NCBI GenBank assembly: GCA_022385755.1
Contig: MU278360.1
Span: forward strand, 341,692 to 405,691
Direction of reading: 5' to 3'
Origin: Trametopsis cervina
Taxonomy: Eukaryota; Basidiomycota; Agaricomycetes; Polyporales; Irpicaceae
DNA: 64,000 nt
Shown: positions 21,266-32,680 of the stretch, one piece after another
Layout of the letters: every line of letters begins with the position of its first letter
How positions within the stretch are numbered: position 1 is the first letter of the stretch
Position numbers and translations under genes: made by a program
The notes under the pieces: model-generated
What the model was told of the DNA's origin: nothing
Seen by the model: only the letters and a program-made list of their open reading frames with translations
Databases searched by the model: none

Positions 21266-23905
21266 ATGCCCGCAGCCCCAGTAAAACAGGCGGCGAAGTC
21301 ATGGCTGTCCAACTTCGCCTACGACGTCACCCTATTTTTCTGGCAAACCATCATCTATCTCTTCTTTCGAGAGATTAGGCCGCGAGGTGCCTTCCATGTT
21401 CCTCGCGATGGAGCTGTCATATTCGTAGCAGCTCCTCATCATAACCAGGCAAGCACACACGCTCTCTGAGGCAGACTTCTCTGCAATTACACTCCGAACT
21501 ACAGTTCGTAGACTTTCTTCTTGCTATCCAAGTGTACAGAGAGACCGGGAGAAGAATACAGTTCCTGGTGGCTGCCAAGAGCATGTCAAGAAAGGTTGTC
21601 GGGTTCTTTGCACGCTTGATCCATAGCAGTATGCTTGATATCTCCTTATATGACGGTGTGGTTTTAACCCTTCATATAGTCCCGGTCGCGCGTGCTGCTG
21701 ATTATGCGAAACCCGCTAAGGGACGTCTCGCTTTGGCAGACGAGGACCCCTGCATGATTACGGGATACGGCACAAGCTTCCTCTCTGAATTGGAGCCGAA
21801 AATGCAGATATTGCTGCCTAAGTCCGTGGGGTCAACTGTCGCAGAGATCACCGAGGTCATCTCAGATACACAACTGAGAATAAAGAAAGAGTTCGGCGGG
21901 GAAACTACAGGGAAAGGTACTGCCAGGATCAGAGCGAGACTGGAAGAGCTGAAAGCAGAGGGGAAGCAGGGTCTGGAGTTCAAGAAGCTGCCGTACATTG
22001 ACCAGACAGAGACTTACCGCGACGTTTACGAGGCCCTTAACGCTGGAGGATGTATAGGCATATTCCCCGAAGGTAACACAGTCTGCCTTGAATACCTATG
22101 AAGAGCTCATGGATGACGCACAGGTGGCAGTCATGATCGTAGCGACCTTCTTCCATTGAAAGCTGGAGTCTCTCTGATGGCACTCGGTGCGATGGCCAAT
22201 AACCCTGACGTCAAAGTAAAGATTGTACCCGTCGGTCTATCTTATTTCCATCCACACAAATTCCGGTCTCGTGCAGTGGTAGAATTTGGCACCGCGATGG
22301 ACGTACCAGAGGACCTTATTGAGATGTACAAGCAGGGCGGCTCACAAAAGCGGGAGGCTGTGGGCAAACTTTTGGACTTTATCTACGACGGGCTGAAGAC
22401 CGTCACGATAAGAGCTCCGGACTACGACACGCTTCAGGTGAGATTCAATGTGACTTCCTCTATGCTCATCAATCAATGTGTGATTTACATTCAGGTTATT
22501 CAAGTCGCTCGAAGATTATACGTTACGCCTGGTCAGCATCTCAGTCTCGGACAGGTAGTGGAGCTCAACAAACGCTTCTTGGCGGCATACCAGCAATTTA
22601 AAGACGAACCCAGAGTACAAAAGCTCAAGATTGATGTATTGAAGTACAGCAGACTCGTACGAGATCTTGGCCTTCGCGATCATCAGGTAAGACTGGTGCA
22701 TGGCACTCGAATGTCCGCTTACAGAAGATATAGGTCCCCGGTGCTCGCAAAGCAAGCTGGAAAGCGCTCGGTTTACTATGCTACCGTCTGCTTCTACTTG
22801 CGGTGTGGACCGTCTTTGCCCTCCCCGGTGTAATTTTGAACGGACCGATATTCCTGACCGCGTCCATCATGTCTAAGAAGAAGGCCAAAGGTGAGTCTGG
22901 TATGCAAGCTGACCAAAGTAGACAGCCGTCTCATATCTTCTCAGAGGCACTCGCTGCGTCCAACGTGAAAATTGAGGGCCGCGATGTTCTGGCAACATGG
23001 AAGGTCCTAATTTCAGTCGGTCTCGCGCCAGTGTTATATGGCTTCTACGCGTTCCTTGCGACAATTGTAATGGTCAAAGCGAATGCGCCGACACCTGTGG
23101 TGTTCTGGACTCCTTTCTACGTCTTTGCAGCACTCCCGCTCATTGGATATGCTGCCTTGAAGTTCGGAGAAGCTGGAATGGACGTCCTCAAGTCCCTCAG
23201 GCCCTTGATCGTAGTGCTTGCCCCTGGACAAGAAAAATACCTCGACAAGCTCAAGGAGATGCGTCTCCAGCTATCCAACCAACTGAGTGAGGTAATCAAC
23301 GAATTTGGTCCGCAGGCATTTGAAGATTTCGACGAGGCAAGTCACTGATGTTTGGGACTATGACGATCATCGCTAAATTTTCATACAGAGTCGCATCTTG
23401 GTGCCCTCTGCAAGCGTACCCCCTCCGTTAGGTCAGTCTGGGCTGCGGAAACGGAATGTCAAGGACTCGCAGAGCGGACTACTTAACCATCCTATGGTGC
23501 GTACTCTCGTCCCTCACCCTCAAATTCCTGACTCACTAGCTCTCTGTGTAGACATGGTTGGATGAACAGCTTTTCGGCTGGAGTCGCAGTTCAGTGCGCG
23601 GAACGAGTGTGTGGGCCGGGCACGGTGACGGCAACGAGTCGGAAATGAGCAGGCCCATCACCCCGGACGACTCGGAAGACGAAGTCGGCGATTACGACAA
23701 CTTGTTGGGATATTTGGAAGGTCAAGGGCGCTCACGGTCGCGGAGTATTCAGTCAAATAGCTACGCAGACTTGCAGAAACTGCGAAAGGCCTCCAGCACT
23801 GCTCTTGGGACCGCAGTCCAGGAGACACTGATCCCAAATCCAGCACTGGACGATGACGGGTTGGAGATGAAGATTCGGTCGCGGTCTGCCTCTCACCAAC
23901 ACTGA
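21266..23905 (+). CDS. SCT1/GPT2: Glycerol-3-phosphate/DHAP acyltransferase, copy 1
   Basis: This is an ER membrane sn-1 acyltransferase that starts phospholipid and triacylglycerol synthesis by acylating glycerol-3-phosphate or DHAP (yeast Sct1/Gpt2 type). The ATG at 21266 gives MPAAPVKQAAKSWLSNFAYD, then FREIRPRGAFHVPRDGAV. The PlsC motif I (HX4D) is formed across an intron: APHHNQ joined to FVDFLLAIQVYRE. The insertion typical of the family follows. Motif III is GGCIGIFPEG, continuing LLPLKAGVSLMALGAMANNP and VPVGLSYFHPHKFRSRAVVE. C-terminal hydrophobic helices lie at 22.75-23.15 kb. The acidic/Ser-rich tail contains WLDEQLFGWSRSSVRGTSVW. The intron at 21449-21504 starts with GC. Motif I reads FVDF where copy 2 has FLDP. 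A close paralogue lies inverted at 29.4-32.2 kb. Confidence 0.93.
21449..21504 (+). other. GC-AG intron inside the HX4D motif of GPAT copy 1
   Basis: The donor is CAG|GCAAGC and the acceptor is CTACAG|TTCG. Removal joins HHNQ to FVDF and restores the PlsC HX4D motif. Copy 2 has an intron at exactly the same codon boundary (32016-32066, minus strand) with an ordinary GT donor. Confidence 0.8.
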
Positions 23906-24381
23906 TGGTGCGAGGCAGGAGGTTACTGCGTAGTTCGTTCATAGTCTTGTTTGACTGTTGGGACACTTCTTTGGAATTTTTGGAGGGTAGGATAGTTTAC
24001 GGGGCTATAATGTAGGTACATGCATCTTCAGTGGTACAGTCCGAGATCTTGACAATGTCGGTTGTGGCGGCAGTCCGATTAAAACGCAGTAACCAGCTGT
24101 CAAGTGCCAGAAACCTGCTGATATATCGTAGTCAATGTCATGAGATGAACCGAATTTCCGCGCGCTAGCAATGTGGTAGTCTCCAGTGAGGGTGCGTGAG
24201 GTGCGTAACTGTGACAAAGTTCCGTACGTACTTGCGTGGTGGACTCGATACCGGAGGGGGAAACATTTATTGCAAAATAGAGATTAATGAGCGTCGCCAT
24301 GTATTCCGAACGCAATTAATCATGGGAAATGGTATAGATGCTACTGATATAGTACGTTATATAAGATGACTTCAGAGATTT
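23906..24381. other. Intergenic between convergent genes
   Basis: This is the 3' flank of GPAT copy 1 (+) and the FAD monooxygenase (-). It is A/T-richer towards 24300-24370. No gene seen. Confidence 0.5.
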
Positions 24382-25842
24382 CTACCGGTTCACCAAGCCA
24401 CTCAACTGCCACGTCAACGGTTGCACACCGATCGTGTCTAGGAACCATAAGACCCAGCACCTCATCAACGTCCAGTTGATCGGAATAATGCCGTACAATG
24501 ACGTCCAGCCTGTTCTCCAACTTTGCATGTACAACATATCGGTAGAGAGCTTGATGCCGGCCAAAGCACGCTGACGGCGTTCGTCACTCCAGTCCACCAG
24601 TCGTTGGTCGACGTGTGCTCGATCGGTCCAGAAGGGTGTCCCTGCGCTCTTCCTTAGATGCTCCGCCAGTGCAGGTCCGAGGAAGACTGCATCCCGCAGT
24701 CCAAGATTCAGGCCTTGGCCACCGACGGGGGGCTGCTTATGTGCGGCGTCTCCGATGAGTGTAACCACCCCGCCCACGACCTGTGCTCCGTCTCCTTCGG
24801 ATGATCTAGAAAGACGAGTGTAATACTTGTCCACCACGGCGGAATCCATTCGAAACCTGGTTGACCACAGGACCTTTTTTATCTTGACCGGCTGCCCGGT
24901 GGTAGAGGCCACCGACGGGATCTCGCAGAGACCGATGGTGTCGAGGAGACTTTGTAGGTACTCTGCATTCGGGGCCCTCGGCGCTTCACCAGTGCGAACA
25001 CCACAGACAATGCGCCAGAGATTCTGGGCGTCGTATACATCCGACCGCAGCGGGAAGAAGGTGAAGAAGTTGTCGTCTGTGTGGATCTGGAGCAAGTCGT
25101 TGAGGCGGAAGGGGGGAGATGACCCGGCTTCGAGGATGACATCGGCTTGGACTGCTTGTCTAACAACATCGCATTTGCTCGTTGTAGGATCGCGGAAGGG
25201 GATCCCTACGATTTGGCGAATCTAAGAGGGGATATCATAAAAGCCAGTTGGAGACTCTCGAAAGTGATCTACGTACCGTTGAGCGAGTGCCATCGGCACC
25301 CACCACGTACTTCGCCTGCAAGACGTGACCGTCTTCGAATATGACGTTGGTGACCTCTGGATTGTCTTGGTTTACCTGCATGTTGATCACTCTGCACGGG
25401 CGGTGCACGAGAATCTGTCTATCCTCGGCGTATTTACGCAGGACACGCTCTGTGACCTGTTGTGGTACAAGCAGGGTGAATGCGAATCTGGTGTATGGCG
25501 CGAGGACATCGAAGTAGGCAGCCCTGTGCAACCTATGCCCATCCCATAATTTTCCCCCAGATGTTTTGATACCTTCAGCCACGATGGCGTCTGCACAGCC
25601 TATCTCATCCAGTGCCTTCAAGTAATATGTCAGAGTCAACCTGTTAGGACAAATACAAAGCAACATGCCTCGAGAGTAGCAGGAAATAAGGCGATCGCTC
25701 GCGTAGTGTGCAGGCCAGCCGGTGCACTGTCAACAACCACGATGTCCGAGCATCCATGTTTTTGCAATGATAACGCTGCGACCAGACCGCACGGACCACC
25801 TCCAACAACGAGGATGTCGGCTTGCAGTGGCAATTCGGGCAT
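24382..25842 (-). CDS. FAD-dependent aromatic hydroxylase-type monooxygenase
   Basis: This is a class A flavoprotein monooxygenase of the PheA/TfdB group (FAD_binding_3), which uses NAD(P)H and oxygen to hydroxylate aromatic or polyketide-like substrates. The ATG at 25842 gives MPELPLQADILVVGGGPCGL, containing the GxGxxG dinucleotide fold. The frame continues with an NADPH/FAD DG motif, YVVGADGTRSTVR, at about residue 160. Later comes the second FAD motif, TLIGDAAHKQPPVGGQGLNL followed by GLRDAVFLGPALAEHL. It ends QLSGLVNR at a stop at 24382-24384. Two short introns (near 25.62-25.67 and 25.2-25.27 kb) are evident. The C-terminal thioredoxin-like domain found in phenol hydroxylases is missing. 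Instead there is a hydrophobic tail with several Trp residues. The substrate cannot be told. No other biosynthetic genes lie beside it, so it is probably a stand-alone accessory enzyme. Confidence 0.9.
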
Positions 25843-27355
25843 GTCGGTATGCGGATGTGAGTAAGAGAAAGGCTGGACCGAGAGTATTTTATAATGCGAG
25901 CAAGGTCGCTTCCCAGCTTCTAGCCACACAGATAGGAGACACCCACCGGGGCTGGTCATCGGATGCAAGGAGATCTCTGCGATGAGCTGACGAATCAGCA
26001 TCGATAGACGTGCATAAACTGCTGCGAGATTCACCGCCCTCGTGTGATGAGGTGTCCTCGACCCGAGTTGAATAGCCGGATGTAGCTTGGTAAATGCTAT
26101 TAACGGTCCTAATCAGCGATGGCTCTGTGGGATGGTGTCCCGCGTACAGGAGTAAATCGGAGATACTGACGTGGGGAGCGGCTCGCAGAGCGATGAATGA
26201 AGTCATGCTTGCAGTATCATAGCAATATGCTTTCAAGGTTAGAGGAGGAGATCATGCTTCATACGACTCATTGTGACACCTCGAGCTTCTGTGGAACATG
26301 TGATTTCCTTTCTTGTGGATCCGCTGCTATAGCAGACAGTGGACTACCTGCGCATCACAAATTCCTCGACGGTGAGACCTGTATGCGAGTGCATGCTCAA
26401 TAGAACGCACCACTGCATAACACGATAGGTTTACCTTGGTCACCCAGCAGTTTCCTGCCTACATCCTTCCTTCCAGTCTCCTTGCTTGTCCGTGACAGGG
26501 ACTCATGGGCGGCCAGGAGCGCACAGCCTTGATCCGCTAAGTCATCGCTCGCGGCGAGCTTCCGCTGTTGGACCCGAGAAGGCGGTTGACCCACTTGGCC
26601 TTCCCCAGAGGGAATAGTAAAATCCTCTCTAGAACCTCTGAGATCCTCGTAACGCCTGTGCATTCACTGACGGGGTAGCTAAGGTACGAGTAGTATAGGC
26701 CGCTAAGTAGACGCACCGCATGATTGTGTACTTACGCTATCCAAAATGGTTTGATATCATTGCTGGGCGCAACATGTGGTCATAATAGTCGGTGGGTTGA
26801 GTGAGTGCCGCCTCAAAGCATTTAACCATCGTGCTATCAAGGTGTCAGAATTCTCAGATGAAATTGTGATATTCAGTGGGCAAAATGCAAGAGCGGTACC
26901 TGTAACCCGACAGGTAGATATCGTTTCTGTCCTTGTTGACACGGCCAACAACCGCTGACTGCTCTCTGAGCACTGTATTGCTCTTCATGGTATTCTCTTT
27001 CAGCTTCCGTAGCTCATATAGCTACTATGTCGTTCCCTGTTTCCGCGCGAGTTCATTAGCTATGTATGCTGATGGCACTGAGGGCTGCGCTCGGTTTTCC
27101 ACATCCGCGTCCATACATATATTCCTCGAATCAAATATACAAATTACTATAGCACCAAGAGTTGAGCATGAAATGGGCCGCGGATGGAACAGTTCATGCT
27201 TACCGTGTCAACAGGTTAATTCCAGCGCGACTTGGAAGTGGTTGGCGACAAGACGGTCGGTGCCGAATCAAGCGCGGGACATTTTTAAAGCACTTCGGCT
27301 TTCAGCCACATCGCACTCTCAGCCATCCCCTCGCATATCGCAATAGTAATACACG
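25843..27355. other. Divergent intergenic region, 1.5 kb
   Basis: Holds the promoters of the FAD monooxygenase (-) and methionine aminopeptidase (+). Short frames here (25889-26236, 26397-26663, 26776-26958) show no recognisable domain. I looked for a tRNA and found none. Confidence 0.45.
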
Positions 27356-29222
27356 ATGAGCTCGCCCGTAGTGACTTGCCAGAGTTCAACCTGCCCCAAC
27401 GGGCACCCGCCTTCCCGACTGGAATGCCCCACCTGTAGCAAGTTCGTGGTCACTCTTTCTCGTACACTCATGAGGCTGAGCTCATCTTGTATGCGATATA
27501 GACTTGGAATCAAGGGCTCCTTCTTCTGTGGACAAGATTGCTTTAAGGCTGGCTGTAAGTACTTTATATGATCGTGTGTACATATATCCGCTCATCGACA
27601 TCGTACGTAGGGGTGAGTGTAGGCGGATTGGTAACCATCCGGTCACTCATAGCCGGTCACAGAAAACGCACAAGCTCATCCACGATCTGGCTACCCGTCA
27701 GCCATTGCTAGAGGATCCTAATATCCACAAAGGCGAGCATCGTAGTGGCTGAGGCACCAGAGCATATATACTGATTTTGAACGCCACAGATGGAACGTTC
27801 AACCCATTCGGCACATTCAATTTCACAGGCGACCTCCGCCCGAGATATCCTCTCAGCCGTACTCGTGAAGTACCAGCCCACATTAAACGGCCTGACTATG
27901 CGGAGGATGGTATGGTGGCTCGAATCCTACATGGAATATCACGTACAATGTGAGCTGACGCACTCCGTCTTCATCTCCATAGGTAACCCCCTCTCGGAGG
28001 CCAGACGAGCATCCACCCTCGCTCGTGTGCTCACGCCAGAGGAGCAGGAGAAAATGCGAACAGTGTGCAGAGTGCGTGTCTTTTGCTTGCGCTCATGAGT
28101 TCTTGGACACTCGTGATCTCAAATCGATTGTTCGACCTGGCAGCTTATACTATCGTTCCTGTCTTGTGCAACTAGCTCGCGCGAGAGGTTCTGGACATCG
28201 CCGCTTCCCATGTAAAACCCGGCGTTACGACGGACTTCATTGATGAAGTTGTGCACAACGCCACGATAGAGAGGAACGCGTACCCGTCGCCTCTCAACTA
28301 TCGCGGGTACCCGAAATCAGTTTGCACGTACGTAAGCTATGGGCTGTCTTGGCTTGAATCCGCACTTATTCCGGTATAGCTCTGTGAACGAGGCCATCTG
28401 CCACGGTATCCCTGATCAGCGTAAGCTGCAGGAGGGTGACATCGTCAACATCGGTAACGTTTATTTCATAAACCTTGAGGGGGTAGTCGCTAATCACGAT
28501 CAACATAGATGTAACGCTATACTACGATGGTACGTTCCTTTCGGCTAAGTAGTATTATATGAGCTCATTGTCATCATATCCAGGTTTCCACGGCGATTTG
28601 AATGAAACCTACCCCGTCGGTCGCGTGGATGAGGACTCGATCAGGCTCATGCGCGCTGCTCGCGAGAGTCTCGACGCTGCCATCGCGCTCTGCAAACCCG
28701 GTGCTCTCTTCCGAGATCTTGGCAAGACGATGTACGTCGTCATTCACATACTCGATCATGCTCTACCCTGACTGTTCGTTCCAGCGAGCCTATAGCGAGA
28801 GCGGCGAATTGCGCGGTTGTGAGGACGTATTGTGGGCACGGCATCAACGATTTGTTCCATTGCGCGCCGAACGTCCCGCATTATGCTAAGAACAAGGCGA
28901 TTGGAACGATGAAGGCTGGCATGGTAAGTGTCCTTTTGTCCGCCAAAAGGCTCGTTGGTTGACTTCGAGGAATAGACATTCACGATAGAACCCATGTTGA
29001 ACTTGGGTAACAACTGGGATCTTGTGCACTGGCCTGACAACTGGACCGCAACCACAATGGACGGCAAGCGCAGCGCACAGTTTGAAGAGACACTCTTGTA
29101 CGCATCACCCTGTAAAAGTTACGCGGGACTGCACTGACCTGCTTCCTTCTAGGGTTACCGAAACCGGCATCGAAGTACTCACCGCTGGCAAACGTAGGGA
29201 AGATCTCTTTGGCAGTAGCTAA
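27356..29222 (+). CDS. MAP1: Methionine aminopeptidase 1 (zinc-finger type)
   Basis: This enzyme removes the initiator methionine from nascent proteins at the ribosome. The ATG at 27356 opens the N-terminal C6H2 zinc-finger region: [20 protein letters not shown], then after an intron [17 protein letters not shown] and [14 protein letters not shown]. The linker reads [20 protein letters not shown]. The pita-bread catalytic domain shows [20 protein letters not shown], then [20 protein letters not shown], then [20 protein letters not shown]. It continues with [19 protein letters not shown], the metal-ligand segment FTIEPMLN, and [15 protein letters not shown], ending at TAA 29220-29222. Metal-binding Asp, His and Glu positions are present. 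Two joins are unusual: after CFKAG (27.55-27.66 kb), and at 27733, where the donor may be GC (GCGAGC). Identity is certain; these two joins are not. Confidence 0.92.
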
Positions 29223-29371
29223 TCTCATGCTCCAGCGTGTAAACATAGCATTGTACCTCTGTAATCCGCCCATCAATCTCATGTAGCTTTGTCACAAATC
29301 CTGTCACGGCGATGCATATTCCAAACAATGTCCAGGCATCATAAGTTAAAGTACACACACCATCAGCACAA

Positions 29372-32237
29372 TCATTCTTCGTGTGGCCTACTATGACCAT
29401 TACTTTTCCGCTCAAATTTCTGCCTCAGAGCCTCCTGGTTTAACTCGCGCGTAGCTTCATCGAATGGCTCCTCCCTATCCAGCACGCCAATCCTTTCGAC
29501 CGAGATACAGTCTGACAGACTCGCCTTCCTCACTCGACTGTGACGCATATGCAGCCCTTCCCCGTCCGCAGGGGATTCCTCTGCCTCGCCTAGATTGGTC
29601 GCCGTCATAGGTGAGATTCCAGACATCTGCAAACCGGCGTTTGACGTTCGTCGGAACCTCTGCAAGTCTGCATACGAGTTTTGTTTGCTCCGGGCCTTAG
29701 ACCGTGCCGTGAGGCCTCTGCTTTCCATGAACCCAAGCAGGTTATCATAATCGCCAGAGCCGTCTTCATCGTCGGACGCATCAGGGGTTGCAGCGCGACT
29801 AGGCTCTGTACTGACTGGCCCAGCCCAAGCACTCGTTCCACGAGATGCACTGCGACTCCAGCCGAACAGGCGTTCGTCCAACCAGGTCTAGAAGTATACG
29901 ATTGACAGAAAATCATTGTTTATGAGCAATAAACCTACCATAGGGTGGACGAGAAGATTGCCTTGCGCGTCCACAGCACCTGTGCTGCTCTTTCGGCGCC
30001 ACAGACCAGGATTGCCAGAGGAGGGTGGTACACTAGACGACGGGGTCATAATGCGTAGCTACGCAGAATGTGAGTAAGCAAAATGGATCCTATGGAATGT
30101 GAAGCATATCCTACCTCATCAAAGTCATCGAAAATCTTGGGCCCAAACTCGTTTATGACCTCGACAAGTTGATTTGATAGCCTGAGACGCATGTACTTGA
30201 TCTTATCGAGGTTACGCTGCTGTCCGGGGAGCAAGGCGACGACAAGCGGTCGCAGCGATCTGGAGACAACATAGTTTGAGCATAGCGCACATCTGTATGA
30301 GTAAGCACACTAACTTCAAAACGTCCATCCCTGCCTCTCCAAACTTCAACGCCGCATATCCGATGAACGGTAAAGCAATTATGACCAGAATCGGAGTCCA
30401 GATAAGCCATTGAGTAGGTGCACCTGCTTTATACGCTACAACAGTAGCTAGGAAAGCATAGAAACAGTACAACAGAGGGGCGATTCCGAGCGATATCAGG
30501 ATCTTCCACGTTGCTAGAACGTCTCTACCGGCAATTTTCACAACGGATGCGGCAAGTGCCTCTGTGGGATATTAGTTCAGTTGCAGTCCGGTTTGATTAT
30601 GATGCGAAACATACCTTTTGCTTTTTGTCGTGAAATGACCGAAGCAGTCAAGAAGATGGGTCCATTGAGAATAACACCAGGGAGAGCCAAAACTGTCCAG
30701 ATGAACAATAGCAATAGACGGTATAGAAGGAGTCCAAGAGCTTTCCAGCTAGCAGGTCGTGCATTGGGCACCTGGAAACAACGGTCTCAACATTAGACCA
30801 AGGCGCTGAACAGATATGACTGACTTGATGATCGCGTAAACCAAGGTCTCGAATAAGCCGATTGTACTTGAGTACATCTGTACGCAGCTGCTGGACTTTT
30901 GGTTCATCTTTAAAATGCAAATAACCCTCAAGGAACCGCTTGTTTAAGTCAACAACCTGACCGAGCGTCAAGTGCTGGCCGGGCGTTTTGTACAGTCTGC
31001 GAGCCGCCTGTATGAGCTGTCCCACAACGAAGCAAATTAGCACCGACGTCAAGCATATGAACGATACGACAGATATCTACCATCAACGTGTCGTAATCGG
31101 GCGCCCTGATTGTGACCGTCTTCAAGCCGTCGTATATGAGGTCGAGAAGCTTGCCGACTGCGTCCCTCTTCTGAGAACCCCCTAGCTTGAATCCTTCCAC
31201 GAGCTCCTCAGGAACATCGAGGGCTGTACCGAATTCGACAACAGCACGCGACCGGAATCGATGCGCATGGAAGTAGGACAGTCCAACAGGCACAATCTTA
31301 ACTTTAACGTCTGGGTGATTGGCCATCGCTCCTAACGCCATCATCGAGACTCCAGCTTTCAAGGGTAACAGGTCTGTACGGTCATGACTTCCACCTGCCA
31401 ATATGGTGAGCATGACAAAAATCTGATCATGATAGAAAGGTCGTACCTTCAGGGAAAATACCAATGCACCCTCCCTCCTCCAAACATTTGTATACATGGT
31501 GGTACATTTCGCCTTGGTCAACATGAGGCAACTTCTTGAAATCAAGTCCTGGGGTCCCTGCTGCTTCCGCCTCCTTCTGTTTTTCTCGGAGCCTAGCACT
31601 ACCCTTGCCGCTATCACCGCCAAATTCCTTCTTGATCCTTAACTTTGTGTCCGAGATGACTTCGATAACCTCCGCAACGGCCGAGTTTACAGATTTGGGT
31701 AACATTATCTGCATTTTGGGTTGGAACTCGGAAATGAACTTCGTGCCATAACCAATAACAAGACAAGGATCTTCATCTGATATGGATACTCTTCCAATAC
31801 CAGGTTTCGCATCATCAGCAGCGCGCGCTACGGGAACTGCAGAGTAGCATTAAAATATGCACACAGCACGAGAAGAGTAAGTGCGTACTGCTACCCATCA
31901 ACCCAGCAAAGAAGCCAATAGCTTTCCGTTTCATGCTCTTCGCCGCGATCAAAAAGTGCACCTGACGCTTTGTCTCGCGGTAAACTTGCAATGCAAGCAA
32001 CAGAGGGTCCAGAAACTGACGGAGAAACAGTAAGTGCATGCAAAACAACGTTGTCACAGTATGTACCTGGTTATGATGAGGTGCCGCAACAAAGATGACC
32101 GGGCCATCTCGAGGGATGTTGAATGCGCCTCTGGGTCTCACTTCTCTGAAGAATATATTGGTGACGGTTCTCCAGAACAGCAAAGCACCCTCATAGGTAA
32201 GAGCGGTAGTCGTAGGAAGCTTTTTCTTGGATGACAT
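29372..32237 (-). CDS. SCT1/GPT2: Glycerol-3-phosphate/DHAP acyltransferase, copy 2
   Basis: Paralogue of the gene at 21.3-23.9 kb, on the opposite strand. The ATG at 32237 gives MSSKKKLPTTTALTYEGALL, then FREVRPRGAFNIPRDGPV. Motif I is APHHNQ joined to FLDPLLLALQVYRETKRQ over a GT-AG intron at 32016-32066. The central insertion reads KMQIMLPKSVNSAVAEVIEV. Motif III is GGCIGIFPEG, followed by KAGVSMMALGAMANHPDVKV and VPVGLSYFHAHRFRSRAVVE. Hydrophobic C-terminal segments match copy 1, as does the tail MDERLFGWSRSASRGTSAWA. It ends in a Glu/Arg-rich tail with a stop at 29372. This copy keeps Pro after HX4D, as in typical family members. It ends 150 bp from the end of the convergent MAP1 gene. 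Both copies look intact, so functional specialisation (glycerol-3-phosphate versus DHAP, or chain length) is possible but not shown. Confidence 0.93.
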
Positions 32238-32680
32238 TAGGTCGTAACGTAGATTTTACAACAAGACAAGCAGCAATGATTAGGATGGTGTAAACATTCG
32301 AAGTTAGGGATGAGTCCTGAGACCTGGCAGGCCGAGGGTGTATATGAAGCGAAATGACATCCGAGCCGCACAGCGCTTTCGGCTCTTGGCGGATGCTAGG
32401 CGCTCTATCACATGACCGTGACAGAACGCGTCCAGAGTGCATCTCGATTTATCGGCTACAATACCACCCGTGTTTCTAGAGTCGTTTTGACCACCGGTGA
32501 CCTTTTCATATCTTGCTGGAACATAATATCGGAGTTGAGTATGCCTTTCTATAGCGGTGCTTGTGCGGTTTCTACTCAGACACGAAGAGCCAGATATGAA
32601 GAGCCAGACGCGAAACATGAAGGTCTTACGTGATCACTACCCCACATCTTACAACTAACGACGTTACATATATGACTCAC
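32238..32680. other. Intergenic between tandem minus-strand genes
   Basis: Holds the promoter of GPAT copy 2 and the 3' end of APC5. No supported coding sequence. Confidence 0.5.

Noticed and set aside
24382..29222. A mobile element or cassette bounded by the inverted GPAT copies
   Set aside because: No transposase, reverse transcriptase, terminal repeats or target-site duplications were seen. The flanks are intact genes, so a simple gene duplication is the better explanation.
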